From: Paludibacteraceae bacterium
GTDB taxonomy: Bacteria; Bacteroidota; Bacteroidia; Bacteroidales; Paludibacteraceae
Length of the DNA: 55,436 nucleotides
Assembly: GCA_017479885.1 (NCBI GenBank)
Contig: JAFVBR010000035.1
Location: forward strand, 1-55,436
Direction: 5' to 3'
Positions 18,873-27,684 of the stretch are shown here, piece after piece (within the stretch, counting starts at the first letter, position 1; each line of letters opens with the position of its first letter). Position numbers and translations under genes: made by a program. Below the pieces are notes generated by a model. The model ran no database searches, had not been told where the DNA came from, and saw only the letters and a program-made list of their open reading frames with translations.

Positions 18873-20192
18873 TTACAGGAATATCAGTTGCACGAGTATA
18901 TATACCGGCAGCAGGATGATGAGCGAGAAGCGTATCATGTAGCCGAAAAACGAGGGCATTTTTATTCCGCTCTCCTCCGCTATGGCTTTCACCATAAAGT
19001 TTGGCCCGTTGCCGATATAGGTGAGCGAACCGAACATCACCGCCGCTATGCTGATAGCCTTGAGCAGCACCTCGGGAATGCTTGCCACCAGTTCGCCTCC
19101 GAAGGAAGCCATCTGTTCGGGCGTCAGACCCGTTGCCACGCTGTGGAAGGCCACAGCGGTGGGCGTGTTGTCAAGGAATGCGGAGAGTGCTCCTGTGGAA
19201 TAGTAGAACTGCCATGTATGGCTCAGTCCCAGACTCGGAGCCTTGTCTGCCAGGTAGGCGAGGGCAGGGGTCATGGTGGTGAAGATGCCGAGGAAGAGGA
19301 CTGCCACCTCGATGATGGGTGCCCATGTGTATTTGTTCATATCGTAGCGCACCTCTTTCTTTGTTGTGTAAAGCGAGAGCAGTGTGAGCGAGATGAGCAC
19401 TATCTCACGGAGGTAACGTATCCAAAGATGTGCATCAGCCTCCCCCATTTGGGGGATGGTACCTTCGTTGATGAATGCCACTGAGAGCACCACACCAAGC
19501 AGATAGAGGAAATTAATCTTGCCGCGCACAACAAGCGGAGTGGCTTCTCGGGCATCGGCAGAGAGTGCCGTCCAGTCCTCCTTGCGGTAGTAATAGGTGT
19601 CCATCAGGAAGTAGATGAGCAGCAGTATGAGTCCTGTAAACGCCCACTCTGGCAGCAGATGCATGAACCACGTGAAACTTGCGCCGCGCAGGAAGAGCAT
19701 GAATAATGGCGGGTCACCGAGGGGAGTGAGCAGACCTCCGCAGTTGGCTACCAATGCTATGAAGAACAGAATGGTATGCACTGTGTAGCGGCGCTGCTGG
19801 TTGGTGGTGATGACAGGGCGGATGAGCAGCATGGCCGCACCCGTGGTTCCCATTATTGATGCCAGCACCCAACCAAGTGCAAGAAACCCCGTGTTAACTA
19901 TGGGTTTCGCCTTCAGGTCACCTGAGAAATGTATGCCGCCGGTGATGACAAACAGCGAAAGCAGCAGGATGATGAAAGGCACATAGTCGAAGAAAAGCTG
20001 ATGTTCAAGTTCGTGCGTCATACCACCCATCAGCAGGCATACCGCCACAGGTATGCCCAGCATGCACGACACTATAAGTTTGTTGACATTCTTTTCCCAC
20101 CAGTGCTCTGCAATGAGCGGACCGACGGCTATCATCAAGAGCATGAGTCCGAAAGGAATCATCGACCATGCCGAATGTACCAATTGTTCCAT
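18873..20192 (-). CDS. Na+/H+ antiporter-like membrane transporter (NhaD/ArsB superfamily)
   Basis: A 439-residue, very hydrophobic protein with about 11-12 helices. Signature parts are ITGGIHFSGDL, GTTGAAMLLIRPVI, NCGGLLTPLGDPPLFMLFLRGA (the conserved re-entrant T-P-L-GDPP region) and, in the second half, LSAFLDNTPTAVAFHS and GSLTYIGNGPNFMVKAIAEE, the inverted-repeat counterpart. This layout is typical of the ion transporter superfamily members annotated as Na+/H+ antiporters, which export sodium from the cytoplasm. The ion specificity is assigned by family only. It lies 11 bp after the small gene 20204-20614. Confidence 0.8.
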   Translation of the reverse strand: MEQLVHSAWSMIPFGLMLLMIAVGPLIAEHWWEKNVNKLIVSCMLGIPVAVCLLMGGMTHELEHQLFFDYVPFIILLLSLFVITGGIHFSGDLKAKPIVNTGFLALGWVLASIMGTTGAAMLLIRPVITTNQQRRYTVHTILFFIALVANCGGLLTPLGDPPLFMLFLRGASFTWFMHLLPEWAFTGLILLLIYFLMDTYYYRKEDWTALSADAREATPLVVRGKINFLYLLGVVLSVAFINEGTIPQMGEADAHLWIRYLREIVLISLTLLSLYTTKKEVRYDMNKYTWAPIIEVAVLFLGIFTTMTPALAYLADKAPSLGLSHTWQFYYSTGALSAFLDNTPTAVAFHSVATGLTPEQMASFGGELVASIPEVLLKAISIAAVMFGSLTYIGNGPNFMVKAIAEESGIKMPSFFGYMIRFSLIILLPVYILVQLIFL

Positions 20193-20203
20193 GATTGAAA
20201 AGT

Positions 20204-20614
20204 TTATTTGAATACGATTGACGAAACGATGCCCAATGCTTCCTGGTCATCCTGAGTGGTATGGATGAAGAAAATGATGGCAAAATTGGTGGTCTCTTTT
20301 CCGTCAGCACTTCGGTTGTAGAGCAGTCCGAGCGAATCTTCGCCGCCTTCGCTGAGTATGAAAGCCTTGCATGCGTGACCATCTATGGCGACATCGGGAG
20401 CGGGAGTGATGCCCATCTCCTCGGCCATCGTCTGCATGATTTGGTCGAAGGTCATGCCGTCGGTATCCCTTATGGTGATATTGAGAGCCGGATTACTCAG
20501 ATAATCGGAAATTTTGGTTCCTTTGTAAACCAATGCTTCGTCGTCTTCTGCAGACAATACTTCCCAACCGTCGGGCAGGGTAAGGCTGAATGTTTTTTGG
20601 TCAATTGTTTTCAT
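20204..20614 (-). CDS. Small protein of unknown function between lepA and the antiporter gene
   Basis: A 136-residue product without signal peptide. The pattern (FSLTLPDGWEVL at the start, an ALNITIRDTDGMTFDQIMQTMAEEMG centre, FAIIFFIHTTQDDQEALGIVSSI at the end) resembles the PsbP/Mog1-like beta-alpha-beta fold of small DUF1795-type proteins, but I cannot fix the family. It starts 33 bp after the lepA stop and ends 11 bp before the antiporter start, so it is part of that operon. Confidence 0.7.
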   Translation of the reverse strand: MKTIDQKTFSLTLPDGWEVLSAEDDEALVYKGTKISDYLSNPALNITIRDTDGMTFDQIMQTMAEEMGITPAPDVAIDGHACKAFILSEGGEDSLGLLYNRSADGKETTNFAIIFFIHTTQDDQEALGIVSSIVFK

Positions 20615-20647
20615 GCTGTTAACTATTTATAGGTATAACAATGTTTA

Positions 20648-22462
20648 TCAGTCCAGTTTGAGTACAGCAAGGAAAGCTTTTTGCGGCACTTCCACGTTGC
20701 CTATCTGCTTCATGCGCTTCTTGCCCCGCTTCTGCTTCTCTAATAGTTTGCGCTTGCGGCTGACGTCGCCGCCATAGCACTTGGCAGTAACGTCTTTTCT
20801 TACCTGCTTCACCGTTTCGCGGGCTATGATTTTCTGCCCGATGGCAGCCTGAATGGCTATATCGAACTGCTGGCGGGGAAGGAGTTCCTTCAGTTTCTCG
20901 CACATACGGCGCCCGAAATCGACTGCATTGCTGCGGTGGGTGAGGGTGGAGAGTGCGTCCACCTGCTCGCCGTTCAGGAGGATGTCAAGTTTCACGAGGT
21001 CTGACTGGCGGAATCCGTTGGGATGGTAGTCGAATGAAGCATAGCCTTTGGAGATAGACTTGAGTTTGTCGTAGAAGTCAATCACTATCTCGCCCAGCGG
21101 CAGGTCGAAGAGTATCTCCACGCGGTTGCCGGAGATATACTCCTGCTTTACCAGTTCGCCGCGTTTACCCAGACACAATGTCATAATGGGACCTATATAA
21201 GTGGTTGCGGTAATGATACTTGCGCGAATATACGGCTCCTCTATATGGTCGATAACCGCTATGTCGGGCATGCCTGCGGGGTTGTGCACCTCTATCATAT
21301 TATGATGCCGGTCATACACCTGATAACTTACGTTGGGCACGGTGGTGATAACGTCCATGTCGAACTCGCGGTCGAGACGCTCCTGCACTATCTCCATGTG
21401 GAGCAGACCGAGGAATCCGCATCGGAAACCGAAACCTAATGCCACTGAACTCTCAGGCGTGAAAGTGAGCGAAGCGTCGTTGAGTTGCAGCTTCTCCAGA
21501 CTGGCACGCAGGTTCTCGTAGTCTTCAGCTTCGATAGGATAGACACCTGCAAACACCATGGGTTTCACTTCCTCGAAGCCGTCTATTGCCTTGTCGCACG
21601 GGCGTGCCACATGGGTGATGGTGTCACCCACCTTCACTTCCGTAGAGGTCTTGATGCCTGAGATGATATATCCCACATTGCCTGCTGATATCTCTTTGCG
21701 CGGCTGCATGTCGAGTTTGAGAATACCTATTTCATCGGCATCGTATTCCTTACCGGTATTGAAGAAACGCACGAGGTCGCCCTGACGCATAGTGCCGTTC
21801 ACCACCTTGAAGTATGCTATTATACCCCGGAAACTGTTGAACACAGAGTCGAAGACGAGGCACTGCAGCGGTGCAGCTGGGTCGCCTTCGGGAGCAGGAA
21901 TGCGTTCCACTATGGCATTCAGTATCTCCTCTACGCCCATACCCGTCTTCCCCGAAGCACGGATTATCTCCTCGCGTTTGCAACCCAGGAGTTCAACTAT
22001 CTCGTCCTCCACCATGTCGGGCATGGCGGAGTCCATATCGCATTTGTTGATTACGGGTATGATCTCCAGGTCGTGCTCAAGTGCCATATAAAGGTTGGAG
22101 ATAGTCTGTGCTTGCACTCCCTGCGAAGCATCCACTATCAGCAACGCACCTTCGCAGGCGGCTATGGAGCGCGACACCTCGTAGGCAAAATCAACATGCC
22201 CCGGAGTGTCTATCAGATTGAGGGTGTAGATGCCCGACTGGGGAACAACACCTTCGGTTGAAGACTTGTAATCATACTGCATCTGTATGGCATGACTCTT
22301 GATGGTGATGCCGCGTTCGCGCTCAAGATCCATGTCGTCAAGCACCTGGTTCTCCGCCACTTTGCCTGCAACAGTCTTGGTGTATTCCAGCAAACGGTCG
22401 GCTATGGTGGACTTGCCATGGTCGATATGCGCTATGATGCAGAAGTTGCGTATATTGTTCAT
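20648..22462 (-). CDS. lepA: Elongation factor 4 (LepA), ribosome back-translocase GTPase
   Basis: I start it at ATG 22462 ([19 protein letters not shown]), the family start. The 604-residue length is normal. The GTPase motifs are complete: AHIDHGKST (11-19), [16 protein letters not shown] and NKCDMD. The LepA-specific C-terminal end is present ([22 protein letters not shown]), the basic helix that enters the ribosome. LepA remodels stalled or mistranslocating ribosomes and aids 30S assembly. An exact consensus promoter lies upstream; the longer TTG-initiated frame would overlap the promoter and is rejected. Confidence 0.97.
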   Translation of the reverse strand: MNNIRNFCIIAHIDHGKSTIADRLLEYTKTVAGKVAENQVLDDMDLERERGITIKSHAIQMQYDYKSSTEGVVPQSGIYTLNLIDTPGHVDFAYEVSRSIAACEGALLIVDASQGVQAQTISNLYMALEHDLEIIPVINKCDMDSAMPDMVEDEIVELLGCKREEIIRASGKTGMGVEEILNAIVERIPAPEGDPAAPLQCLVFDSVFNSFRGIIAYFKVVNGTMRQGDLVRFFNTGKEYDADEIGILKLDMQPRKEISAGNVGYIISGIKTSTEVKVGDTITHVARPCDKAIDGFEEVKPMVFAGVYPIEAEDYENLRASLEKLQLNDASLTFTPESSVALGFGFRCGFLGLLHMEIVQERLDREFDMDVITTVPNVSYQVYDRHHNMIEVHNPAGMPDIAVIDHIEEPYIRASIITATTYIGPIMTLCLGKRGELVKQEYISGNRVEILFDLPLGEIVIDFYDKLKSISKGYASFDYHPNGFRQSDLVKLDILLNGEQVDALSTLTHRSNAVDFGRRMCEKLKELLPRQQFDIAIQAAIGQKIIARETVKQVRKDVTAKCYGGDVSRKRKLLEKQKRGKKRMKQIGNVEVPQKAFLAVLKLD

Positions 22463-22495
22463 TCCGATAAATACCTTTTCATGCCATTTAGTCCG

Positions 22496-22527
22496 CAAAG
22501 ATACGAATAATTCCCCGTATGCACAAA
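22496..22527 (-). promoter_or_regulatory. lepA promoter
   Basis: On the minus strand TTTG (22527-22524), a 20-bp spacer and TATCTTTG (22503-22496). Leader of about 27 nt. Confidence 0.75.
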
Positions 22528-22530
22528 CAA

Positions 22531-22563
22531 AAAAGTCTTCACCCTGAAAAAGTGAAGACTTTT
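22531..22563 (-). terminator. Terminator of the lipoprotein gene 22609-23331
   Basis: A 12-bp stem (22531-22542 with 22552-22563) and a 9-nt loop, with a T-run continuing on the minus strand. It ends 3 bp before the lepA -33 box and insulates the two units. Confidence 0.8.
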
Positions 22564-22608
22564 ATAAACTTTGTCGGTTTGTAAAGATTATAAATGACCT
22601 CTCGTAAT

Positions 22609-23331
22609 TTAGAGCGTCGAAGTATAACTTACGACAACAACCGGTTTGCTGAACACCTTGTCGGTCTTTAGGGTAATATTCAAATCAGCATCTTCTGAAT
22701 CGTAGGCATTGATAAACGAAAACTCTGCAATTTGTTCATATCTTTCCAGTAGGAAATCATAAAGTTCATCAAGTTCATCCTCGCTTGTAAGGTTTGGGAA
22801 GCACACTCTTATTTCAATCAGAAGGTCATTGAAATAATCGTAACATACAATGTATTTGTCCTTTTCGATATTGCCATATACCAATGTTCTGTATGCATCT
22901 TCCTGCAGATTTTGAGTCGCAGCGCCTATTGCTTCCTGCAACTTGTCGGCAGTAAGCGAGAAATCGGTATTGGGGTCGTTGTACAAGTCGAAACTACCTT
23001 TTATGTTAATTTCCGCTTTCAGTGATGCCTCTACGGTGTCATTCTCGTTGTAATATGCTATAACTTCGGTTTTTCCTACATGTACGCCATATATGATTCC
23101 GTCATTTGCATCATCATCTGTCGCAGCTATAAAATTGTCAACAATCTCCCAACGGGTTATGGTGCAGTTCTCCGATGACATCTTTATGGAGTCGCCGACA
23201 ACAATGTCTATCTTGTCAGGTATCAAGACCGGTTTCAAAACAGGTTGGGTGGAACTCTCTGGGGGATTGGCGCCACATGAACACATAAGTGCGGCTGCTA
23301 AAACTGTAAAAATAAATGATTTTGTTTTCAT
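22609..23331 (-). CDS. Lipoprotein with Ig-like (BIG2-type) domain
   Basis: A 240-residue product with a lipobox (MKTKSFIFTVLAAALMCSC). Residues about 33-105 form a BIG2-like strand pattern (IPDKIDIVVGDSIKM .. ITRWEIVDNFIAATDDDANDGIIYGVHVGKTEVIAYY), in which the usual GVKVGTATIT turn is replaced by GVHVGKTEVI. The C-terminal part is acidic and unrecognised. It has its own promoter and terminator, so it is monocistronic. Probably an outer-membrane surface or periplasmic protein; no function can be given. Confidence 0.75.
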   Translation of the reverse strand: MKTKSFIFTVLAAALMCSCGANPPESSTQPVLKPVLIPDKIDIVVGDSIKMSSENCTITRWEIVDNFIAATDDDANDGIIYGVHVGKTEVIAYYNENDTVEASLKAEINIKGSFDLYNDPNTDFSLTADKLQEAIGAATQNLQEDAYRTLVYGNIEKDKYIVCYDYFNDLLIEIRVCFPNLTSEDELDELYDFLLERYEQIAEFSFINAYDSEDADLNITLKTDKVFSKPVVVVSYTSTL

Positions 23332-23379
23332 ATTAATTTAATTTGATATTGTTAATATTTTCTTTGTATCTATGGACTG

Positions 23380-23411
23380 CAAAATTACAATTATTTCCGA
23401 TTCTATGCAAA
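23380..23411 (-). promoter_or_regulatory. Promoter of lipoprotein gene 22609-23331
   Basis: Minus-strand TTTG (23411-23408), a 20-bp spacer, TAATTTTG (23387-23380). Confidence 0.72.
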
Positions 23412-23463
23412 TAAAAAAGTATCAATAGCGAATTATCAATGTTTCTGTATGTGCATATCTGCT

Positions 23464-23495
23464 ATTGCACAAACGGAAAGTTTGCATTACCTTTG
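23464..23495 (+). promoter_or_regulatory. Promoter of gene 23535-23927
   Basis: ATTG (23464-23467), a 20-bp spacer, TACCTTTG (23488-23495). It lies downstream of an in-frame ATG at 23439, which argues for the ATG at 23535 as the start. Confidence 0.68.
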
Positions 23496-23512
23496 CATCG
23501 GTTTTTCATACT

Positions 23513-23534
23513 ACCGTCAAACCACTGTCAAACC
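23513..23534 (+). repeat. Two 11-bp repeats abutting a start codon
   Basis: ACCGTCAAACC and ACTGTCAAACC end directly at the ATG at 23535. They are the reverse complement of the GGTTTGACGGT units found between murC and ftsQ, and match the leader repeats of tpiA and the Wzz-like gene. Confidence 0.75.
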
Positions 23535-23927
23535 ATGTATCTTCTTCAATTGCAATATGCCCATGCCCGCGGTGAGGACGTCACTCGTGTTGAACTGGAG
23601 GCTGCTGAGGACAGCATGCTCGAGGACCTGAGTGCCCGCATAAAGGCTGCTTTTTCTCTTAACTACACCGACCACGGTTACCACTCGTTTCATGCCAACG
23701 GTCATATCTATGTGCCGGGTGAGAATGTCATGCCGGTGACCGAGATGGAGTTCGAGACCTGGGAGCCTTCGTATGAGGGGCAGAAAGAACCTAATTGGCA
23801 GTTTGTCTATCGCTCCTCGGACAGTACCCGTCTTGACGAGGTGTTCACCGTGCTCGGCTCGGCTGTAGTCTATCAGCAGAACTACGACAGGATTATAATC
23901 GAACTGGCAGGGTATGTTGATGAGTAA
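23535..23927 (+). CDS. Small cytoplasmic protein of unknown function
   Basis: Start at ATG 23535, 40 bp after the -7 box. The 130-residue product has no signal or membrane segment and is acidic. It starts MYLLQLQYAHARGEDVTRVELEA and has a Tyr/His-rich middle (NYTDHGYHSFHANGHIYV) and a MEFETWEPSYEGQKEPNWQFVYRS segment. I do not recognise the family. It is monocistronic by its surroundings: divergent gene upstream, convergent operon downstream. No strong terminator is visible in the 86 bp before the facing gene. Confidence 0.7.
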   Translation: MYLLQLQYAHARGEDVTRVELEAAEDSMLEDLSARIKAAFSLNYTDHGYHSFHANGHIYVPGENVMPVTEMEFETWEPSYEGQKEPNWQFVYRSSDSTRLDEVFTVLGSAVVYQQNYDRIIIELAGYVDE

Positions 23928-24013
23928 GCATATTATTGTTAATTAAGATGACGATAAAAAAAGTGTTGTTAAATTCGTTAAAACAGACAATACTATTTAT
24001 CCATTCTTTACCA

Positions 24014-24547
24014 CTATTCGTAATCAGGTTCATCTCCGGAATACTCCGAGTAATTTGATGGTTGAATAACGAATATTGTGTCAGTTCCAGAAGTATATTT
24101 GAATGAAAGGTAACATCTGTTTTGCAGATAAATGGTATAATCCTCGCCATCTTTCATACCTTCTACAACATATGTGACTGTTTTTGAACAAATGCATGGC
24201 ATTGGAATTCCATGACCTTTGGTAGTCCAAGCACCAAAGTTAATGGTATTGCCTTTCAACTCGCAGTTAGAGTGAAAATTATATCCTCCGCACGGAAAAG
24301 AGTTGTAATACACAAGCTTGATGCGGCTACTATCAGTTGCAGTGGCAATCAGGAATTCGGCATCAAAATCTATTCCATCAGGTAATTCTGCGGGTGCGTT
24401 TCTCTTTAATGACTTCTGCGGATAATGGAGATCATTAAGATTGGGGTCGCAACCTGAGAAGTGACTGCCTCCGTCATCAGTGCTATTGCCGTTGCAGGCA
24501 GAGAGCAGTGCAACAAGCGTCAAGATAATAAAAATGATTTTTTTCAT
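24014..24547 (-). CDS. Cys-containing lipoprotein, paralogue of the upstream gene
   Basis: A 177-residue product with a lipobox (LVALLSAC). The mature part has six further cysteines and follows the same order as the N-terminal half of the 25616-24564 protein: SGCDPNLNDLHYP, an S..I..Y strand, an FPCGGYNFHSNC segment, TINFGAWTTKGHGIPMPCIC, then a V..GMKDGEDYTIYL strand. It is the last gene of the rSAM/lipoprotein operon. No known family; the regular cysteines suggest disulphides or a modified, extracytoplasmic protein. Confidence 0.72.
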   Translation of the reverse strand: MKKIIFIILTLVALLSACNGNSTDDGGSHFSGCDPNLNDLHYPQKSLKRNAPAELPDGIDFDAEFLIATATDSSRIKLVYYNSFPCGGYNFHSNCELKGNTINFGAWTTKGHGIPMPCICSKTVTYVVEGMKDGEDYTIYLQNRCYLSFKYTSGTDTIFVIQPSNYSEYSGDEPDYE

Positions 24548-24563
24548 AATGTTATTGTGCAGT

Positions 24564-25616
24564 TTAGTCTTCGAATGACATTATTCTGTTGTTGGTTTCT
24601 CTGCAAGTGATGTGTGAGTCATGCAGATCGTAGTGATAGGTAGCAGTCTCCCTGTTAATGGTCATGTTGGTTGTTATCTCTCCGCTATAGCGATAAACTA
24701 CTTTGTAGCTGTTGTATATATGGTTTGTTGACGTATAAGTTGTCTGATAATGGTTCCAACTGATATTGACGTTGCTGAGGCTGGCTGTGAAACTTTGCCC
24801 GTTGTATTCTTTCAGTAAGCAGTCTCCGTTGAGGGTGAAATATTTTCTGCCAACGAGTTTGTTATATGTGATGTTGTCTTCGCCGGTGAATGTGGCATAG
24901 ATATCCAAACCTATTTTGCTGTTGCTTTCTGGGGCAGTGATGTGCCAGCCGTTTTCTGTAGGTGTGAATGTCACGACCTCATTTTTGTGCTCTCCTGACG
25001 AACAGATATAGTCTCCTTCTATTGTATTGCCTGCATTGCAGGCTTCTGTCAGTATCTGGCTGATGGTTGTTTCGATGCTCCTATAGACGGTGAAGACTTT
25101 ATCGTCGGATACAATATTACCTTTTTCATGTTCGATAAGCAGGGTGTCGGTAGTGGCAGTGAAGTTGAGCGTGGCACTCATAGTCACTTCGCCCGAGAAT
25201 TTCATTTCGAGTGTATATTCGCCGTAGGGGATATTGGTAAGCAGAGTTTCTATTTTTCTCGGACACAAGCAGTTGCATGGCATCAGCCCTGTATCCCAGC
25301 ACTTGAAGGTAATGGTGCTGCTGCTGCGTGTGCAACTACAGTGAGGCGTAAGGCAGCAGGTGAAGTCAGGGCAATAGCAAGATATATACATACTGTTTTC
25401 CGAGACACAATTCACGGCAAACATACGGCGATAACTCATGTCGACATAATCCATGTCTGTCAAATGCTCAGTCTCTGCTGCCATTTTGAGTGTAGGCATG
25501 CGCAGTTCGGTCAGGTCCGGGTGGCAGTCGGAGATGTCGGTCTTGGGGTGCGACGAGGGGTTGTTGCAGGCGCAGAACACTGCCGCCACTGTAATAAGGA
25601 ATGAATACTTTTTCAT
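24564..25616 (-). CDS. Cysteine-rich lipoprotein of unknown function
   Basis: A 350-residue product with a lipobox (TVAAVFCAC). The first 150 mature residues hold about a dozen cysteines, some as CYC, CC, CSC and CNCLC clusters; a few more are spread further on. The N-terminal half is paralogous to the next gene (SDCHPDLTELRMP versus SGCDPNLNDLHYP; TITFKCWDTGLMPCNC versus TINFGAWTTKGHGIPMPCIC). The C-terminal half is Thr/Ser-rich beta-type with no named domain. It sits in the same operon as a radical-SAM enzyme, so the dense cysteines are candidate modification sites (inference only). Confidence 0.72.
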   Translation of the reverse strand: MKKYSFLITVAAVFCACNNPSSHPKTDISDCHPDLTELRMPTLKMAAETEHLTDMDYVDMSYRRMFAVNCVSENSMYISCYCPDFTCCLTPHCSCTRSSSTITFKCWDTGLMPCNCLCPRKIETLLTNIPYGEYTLEMKFSGEVTMSATLNFTATTDTLLIEHEKGNIVSDDKVFTVYRSIETTISQILTEACNAGNTIEGDYICSSGEHKNEVVTFTPTENGWHITAPESNSKIGLDIYATFTGEDNITYNKLVGRKYFTLNGDCLLKEYNGQSFTASLSNVNISWNHYQTTYTSTNHIYNSYKVVYRYSGEITTNMTINRETATYHYDLHDSHITCRETNNRIMSFED

Positions 25617-25639
25617 TGTTGCGGGGTATGTGGTTATTG

Positions 25640-26386
25640 TTATTTGTCTAATACAGGGCGGAACGACTGACCTGTTGCTCTGCTTCCGCTGACCCGATAG
25701 ACATCTTTGCCGTCTTTATCGTCGGACACGCGGAGAGTCCATGAATAGTAGGGTGTAGGAACATGCGGAGGGTCGAGTACTTGAAGAGAAGCTGATTGGT
25801 AAAGTCCCCTTTTCCCCATACCAAGATTCAAATCTTCATCATCTTTCACTGCCTCCCACCAGGTCTTGTCCAATCTTTTGATACCAGCAAGCGGAAGGAA
25901 GATAGAGTTGCCGTTAGGTGCAGTAAAATAGAACCCTTTTACGTCATTCAGTTTGCCTGTCTGCCACTTGCAGTTATCTATCAATTCCAGCCATTCGGCT
26001 TTGGTAGGAGTGCGCCATCGTCCTCCCCAGTTGACGGTTGCGGCATCGTCTTCAGGCTCAAGGGTAAGCAGACTGTCAACCACAGGTCCGCAGTCTTTGC
26101 TGGTGTTGTATTTGGTGAGCGAACGGGTAGACTTGCCGTATTTGTAGGTTTTCCAGTCGTAGTTGTCTTTCTCGGCTGTTTCCGCCCAGCAGATATACCA
26201 GCCGTAGTCTTCGGGTGCAGTAGCACCGACATTCGTGGTAGCCCAGTTGACGCTCAGCCCCAAATCAACATACTCGTGTCCGTTCTCCGTGCCGGTTGCC
26301 TGAGGCAGTACAGGCGGGTTGCCGTTGCAGGCGGAGAGCACCGCAATGAGAGACAAGATGAGAATTGTCCGGGTGAGATGTTTCAT
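25640..26386 (-). CDS. FISUMP-domain (fibrobacter major paralogous type) lipoprotein
   Basis: A 248-residue product with a lipobox (IAVLSAC). It shows the standard FISUMP order: EYVDLGLSVNWATTNVGA, YGWYICWAET, WGGRWRTPTKAEWLELID, FYFTAPNGNSIFLPLAG, a Y(Q)SAS strand, SWTLRV, and a C-terminal GQSFRPVLDK. These domains are abundant secreted C-type-lectin-like proteins in Bacteroidota, variable and without a proven general role. Third from the end of the operon, 32 bp after its upstream neighbour. Confidence 0.85.
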   Translation of the reverse strand: MKHLTRTILILSLIAVLSACNGNPPVLPQATGTENGHEYVDLGLSVNWATTNVGATAPEDYGWYICWAETAEKDNYDWKTYKYGKSTRSLTKYNTSKDCGPVVDSLLTLEPEDDAATVNWGGRWRTPTKAEWLELIDNCKWQTGKLNDVKGFYFTAPNGNSIFLPLAGIKRLDKTWWEAVKDDEDLNLGMGKRGLYQSASLQVLDPPHVPTPYYSWTLRVSDDKDGKDVYRVSGSRATGQSFRPVLDK

Positions 26387-26419
26387 AATGAGAGTTATTT
26401 TATGGTGAGTGGATGATAG

Positions 26420-27238
26420 TTATTTGGCAGGTGTGTGGTAGAAGAACCATTCCGAGGTGCGTGTCTTGCCGATGAACGTGCAGGCGAACCATTCTGTTTC
26501 GGTTTCGGGTATATTTTCCTTGGTCATGTAGAACAGCCCGTCAGGTTTCAAGGTTTTTGCGGAGGCAATATTGTCGGCAAAGTATTGTTCGGCATAGTCC
26601 TTAACAGGCATCGAACCAAGTTCATGTGTGGGAACAGAGCCGTAGAACAGCTCGTCGTAACCGATGAGACTGAGGCTTATGCTGAGTGTATTGTCTTTAT
26701 TGTCAGGCATAAACCATATTCTCATGTCTTTTACCATTTCCGCCTCTGCAGTCTTGAAGGTGAGTACGGTGAGGCGGGAGGCATGATAGTTCTCATCGGG
26801 GTAGAAGGCAAACACTGCGTATTCGGTTCCGGGTTGCAGCGCGTCAATCTCCTCGGTTTCTATGCCCTTGTACATGAAGTATTCCTCAGTGATTCCGTCT
26901 CCGAAGGTCAGTGATGATGTTTCGGGTTCTTCTTCATCGTCTCCTTCTTCAGTCTCCTCTTCACCTTCAGGTTCATACCAGCCATTCTTTATAGCTTCGT
27001 CCCATTGATGTTTATAGTACTCGCCGAGTGAATCTTTGTGCTCTTGAAACCACTCCTCGGTCTCGATATCCCATACGTAATAAGCTTTGGTATCGGCCGG
27101 TACGATTCTGACCTTCGCCTCACGGTCTTTGATGCTGCTTACGGTGATGCGGAAGTTGTCATCGGAGAATGTCTCGCCGTTGCATGCAGTGAGCAGTGCA
27201 GCCAATGCGGCAATAATGATATGTATTGATTTTTTCAT
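26420..27238 (-). CDS. Acidic lipoprotein of unknown function
   Basis: A 272-residue product with a lipobox (AALAALLTAC). The mature part starts with a FRITVSSIKDREAKVRIVPAD strand pair like the fibronectin-type modules of Bacteroidales lipoproteins. It contains a very acidic stretch (GEEETEEGDDEEEPE, about residues 98-112), and ends with AEWFACTFIGKTRTSEWFFYH-like strands. IDALQPGTEYAVFAFYPDE is a fibronectin-III-like turn. Function unknown; part of the rSAM/lipoprotein operon. Confidence 0.72.
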   Translation of the reverse strand: MKKSIHIIIAALAALLTACNGETFSDDNFRITVSSIKDREAKVRIVPADTKAYYVWDIETEEWFQEHKDSLGEYYKHQWDEAIKNGWYEPEGEEETEEGDDEEEPETSSLTFGDGITEEYFMYKGIETEEIDALQPGTEYAVFAFYPDENYHASRLTVLTFKTAEAEMVKDMRIWFMPDNKDNTLSISLSLIGYDELFYGSVPTHELGSMPVKDYAEQYFADNIASAKTLKPDGLFYMTKENIPETETEWFACTFIGKTRTSEWFFYHTPAK

Positions 27239-27272
27239 GAGTTTATTATTATGACTTGATTATTTAGGATAG

Positions 27273-27674
27273 TTACTCTACGGGTGCGATGCCGGGGGTG
27301 TAGCCTTCGGGGAGACTGTCGTTGGGAATGGTGTCTGACTCAATGTCAGGAATATCACCTTCAAGCATTAGTGAGTCAGGCGGCGGCATAAGTCCTTGTA
27401 TCATTGGTTCTCCTGTGTTGTTGCAACTTGAGGCAGTCACTGCAATAGTTCCCGTAACTGCTGCAATACCGATTATCGACACAGCTTTGCCTAATCGTTT
27501 CCTGACAGAGAGTTGTTCGGTCAGGTAGGTTATTTCTTGTTCGCAGCGGGGGCAAGTGCCCATGCAGTCACCTTGGTGCTTGCATTCTTCCTGCATGAGG
27601 CGGATATCATTAGCCTCTGCTATTTCGCGTCTTACTTGTTTGAGACGCTTGCATACTTCTTTTCCGTTGTTCAT
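27273..27674 (-). CDS. Small membrane protein with N-terminal Cys cluster, rSAM operon
   Basis: A 133-residue product with no signal at the start. The N-terminal half is charged and helical with a CKHQGDCMGTCPRCEQE cluster (spacing C-x5-C-x3-C-x2-C), then a hydrophobic stretch (about 61-80, GKAVSIIGIAAVTGTIAVTA) ending SSCN, then a Pro/Asp/Glu-rich tail (PPPDSLMLEGDIPDIESDTIPND). The layout suggests a cytoplasmic metal- or cluster-binding head, a membrane crossing and an exported tail. I have seen similar Bacteroidales proteins near radical-SAM genes but cannot name a function. It lies 10 bp after the rSAM-associated lipoprotein. Confidence 0.7.
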   Translation of the reverse strand: MNNGKEVCKRLKQVRREIAEANDIRLMQEECKHQGDCMGTCPRCEQEITYLTEQLSVRKRLGKAVSIIGIAAVTGTIAVTASSCNNTGEPMIQGLMPPPDSLMLEGDIPDIESDTIPNDSLPEGYTPGIAPVE

Positions 27675-27684
27675 AAGGAAGGGG

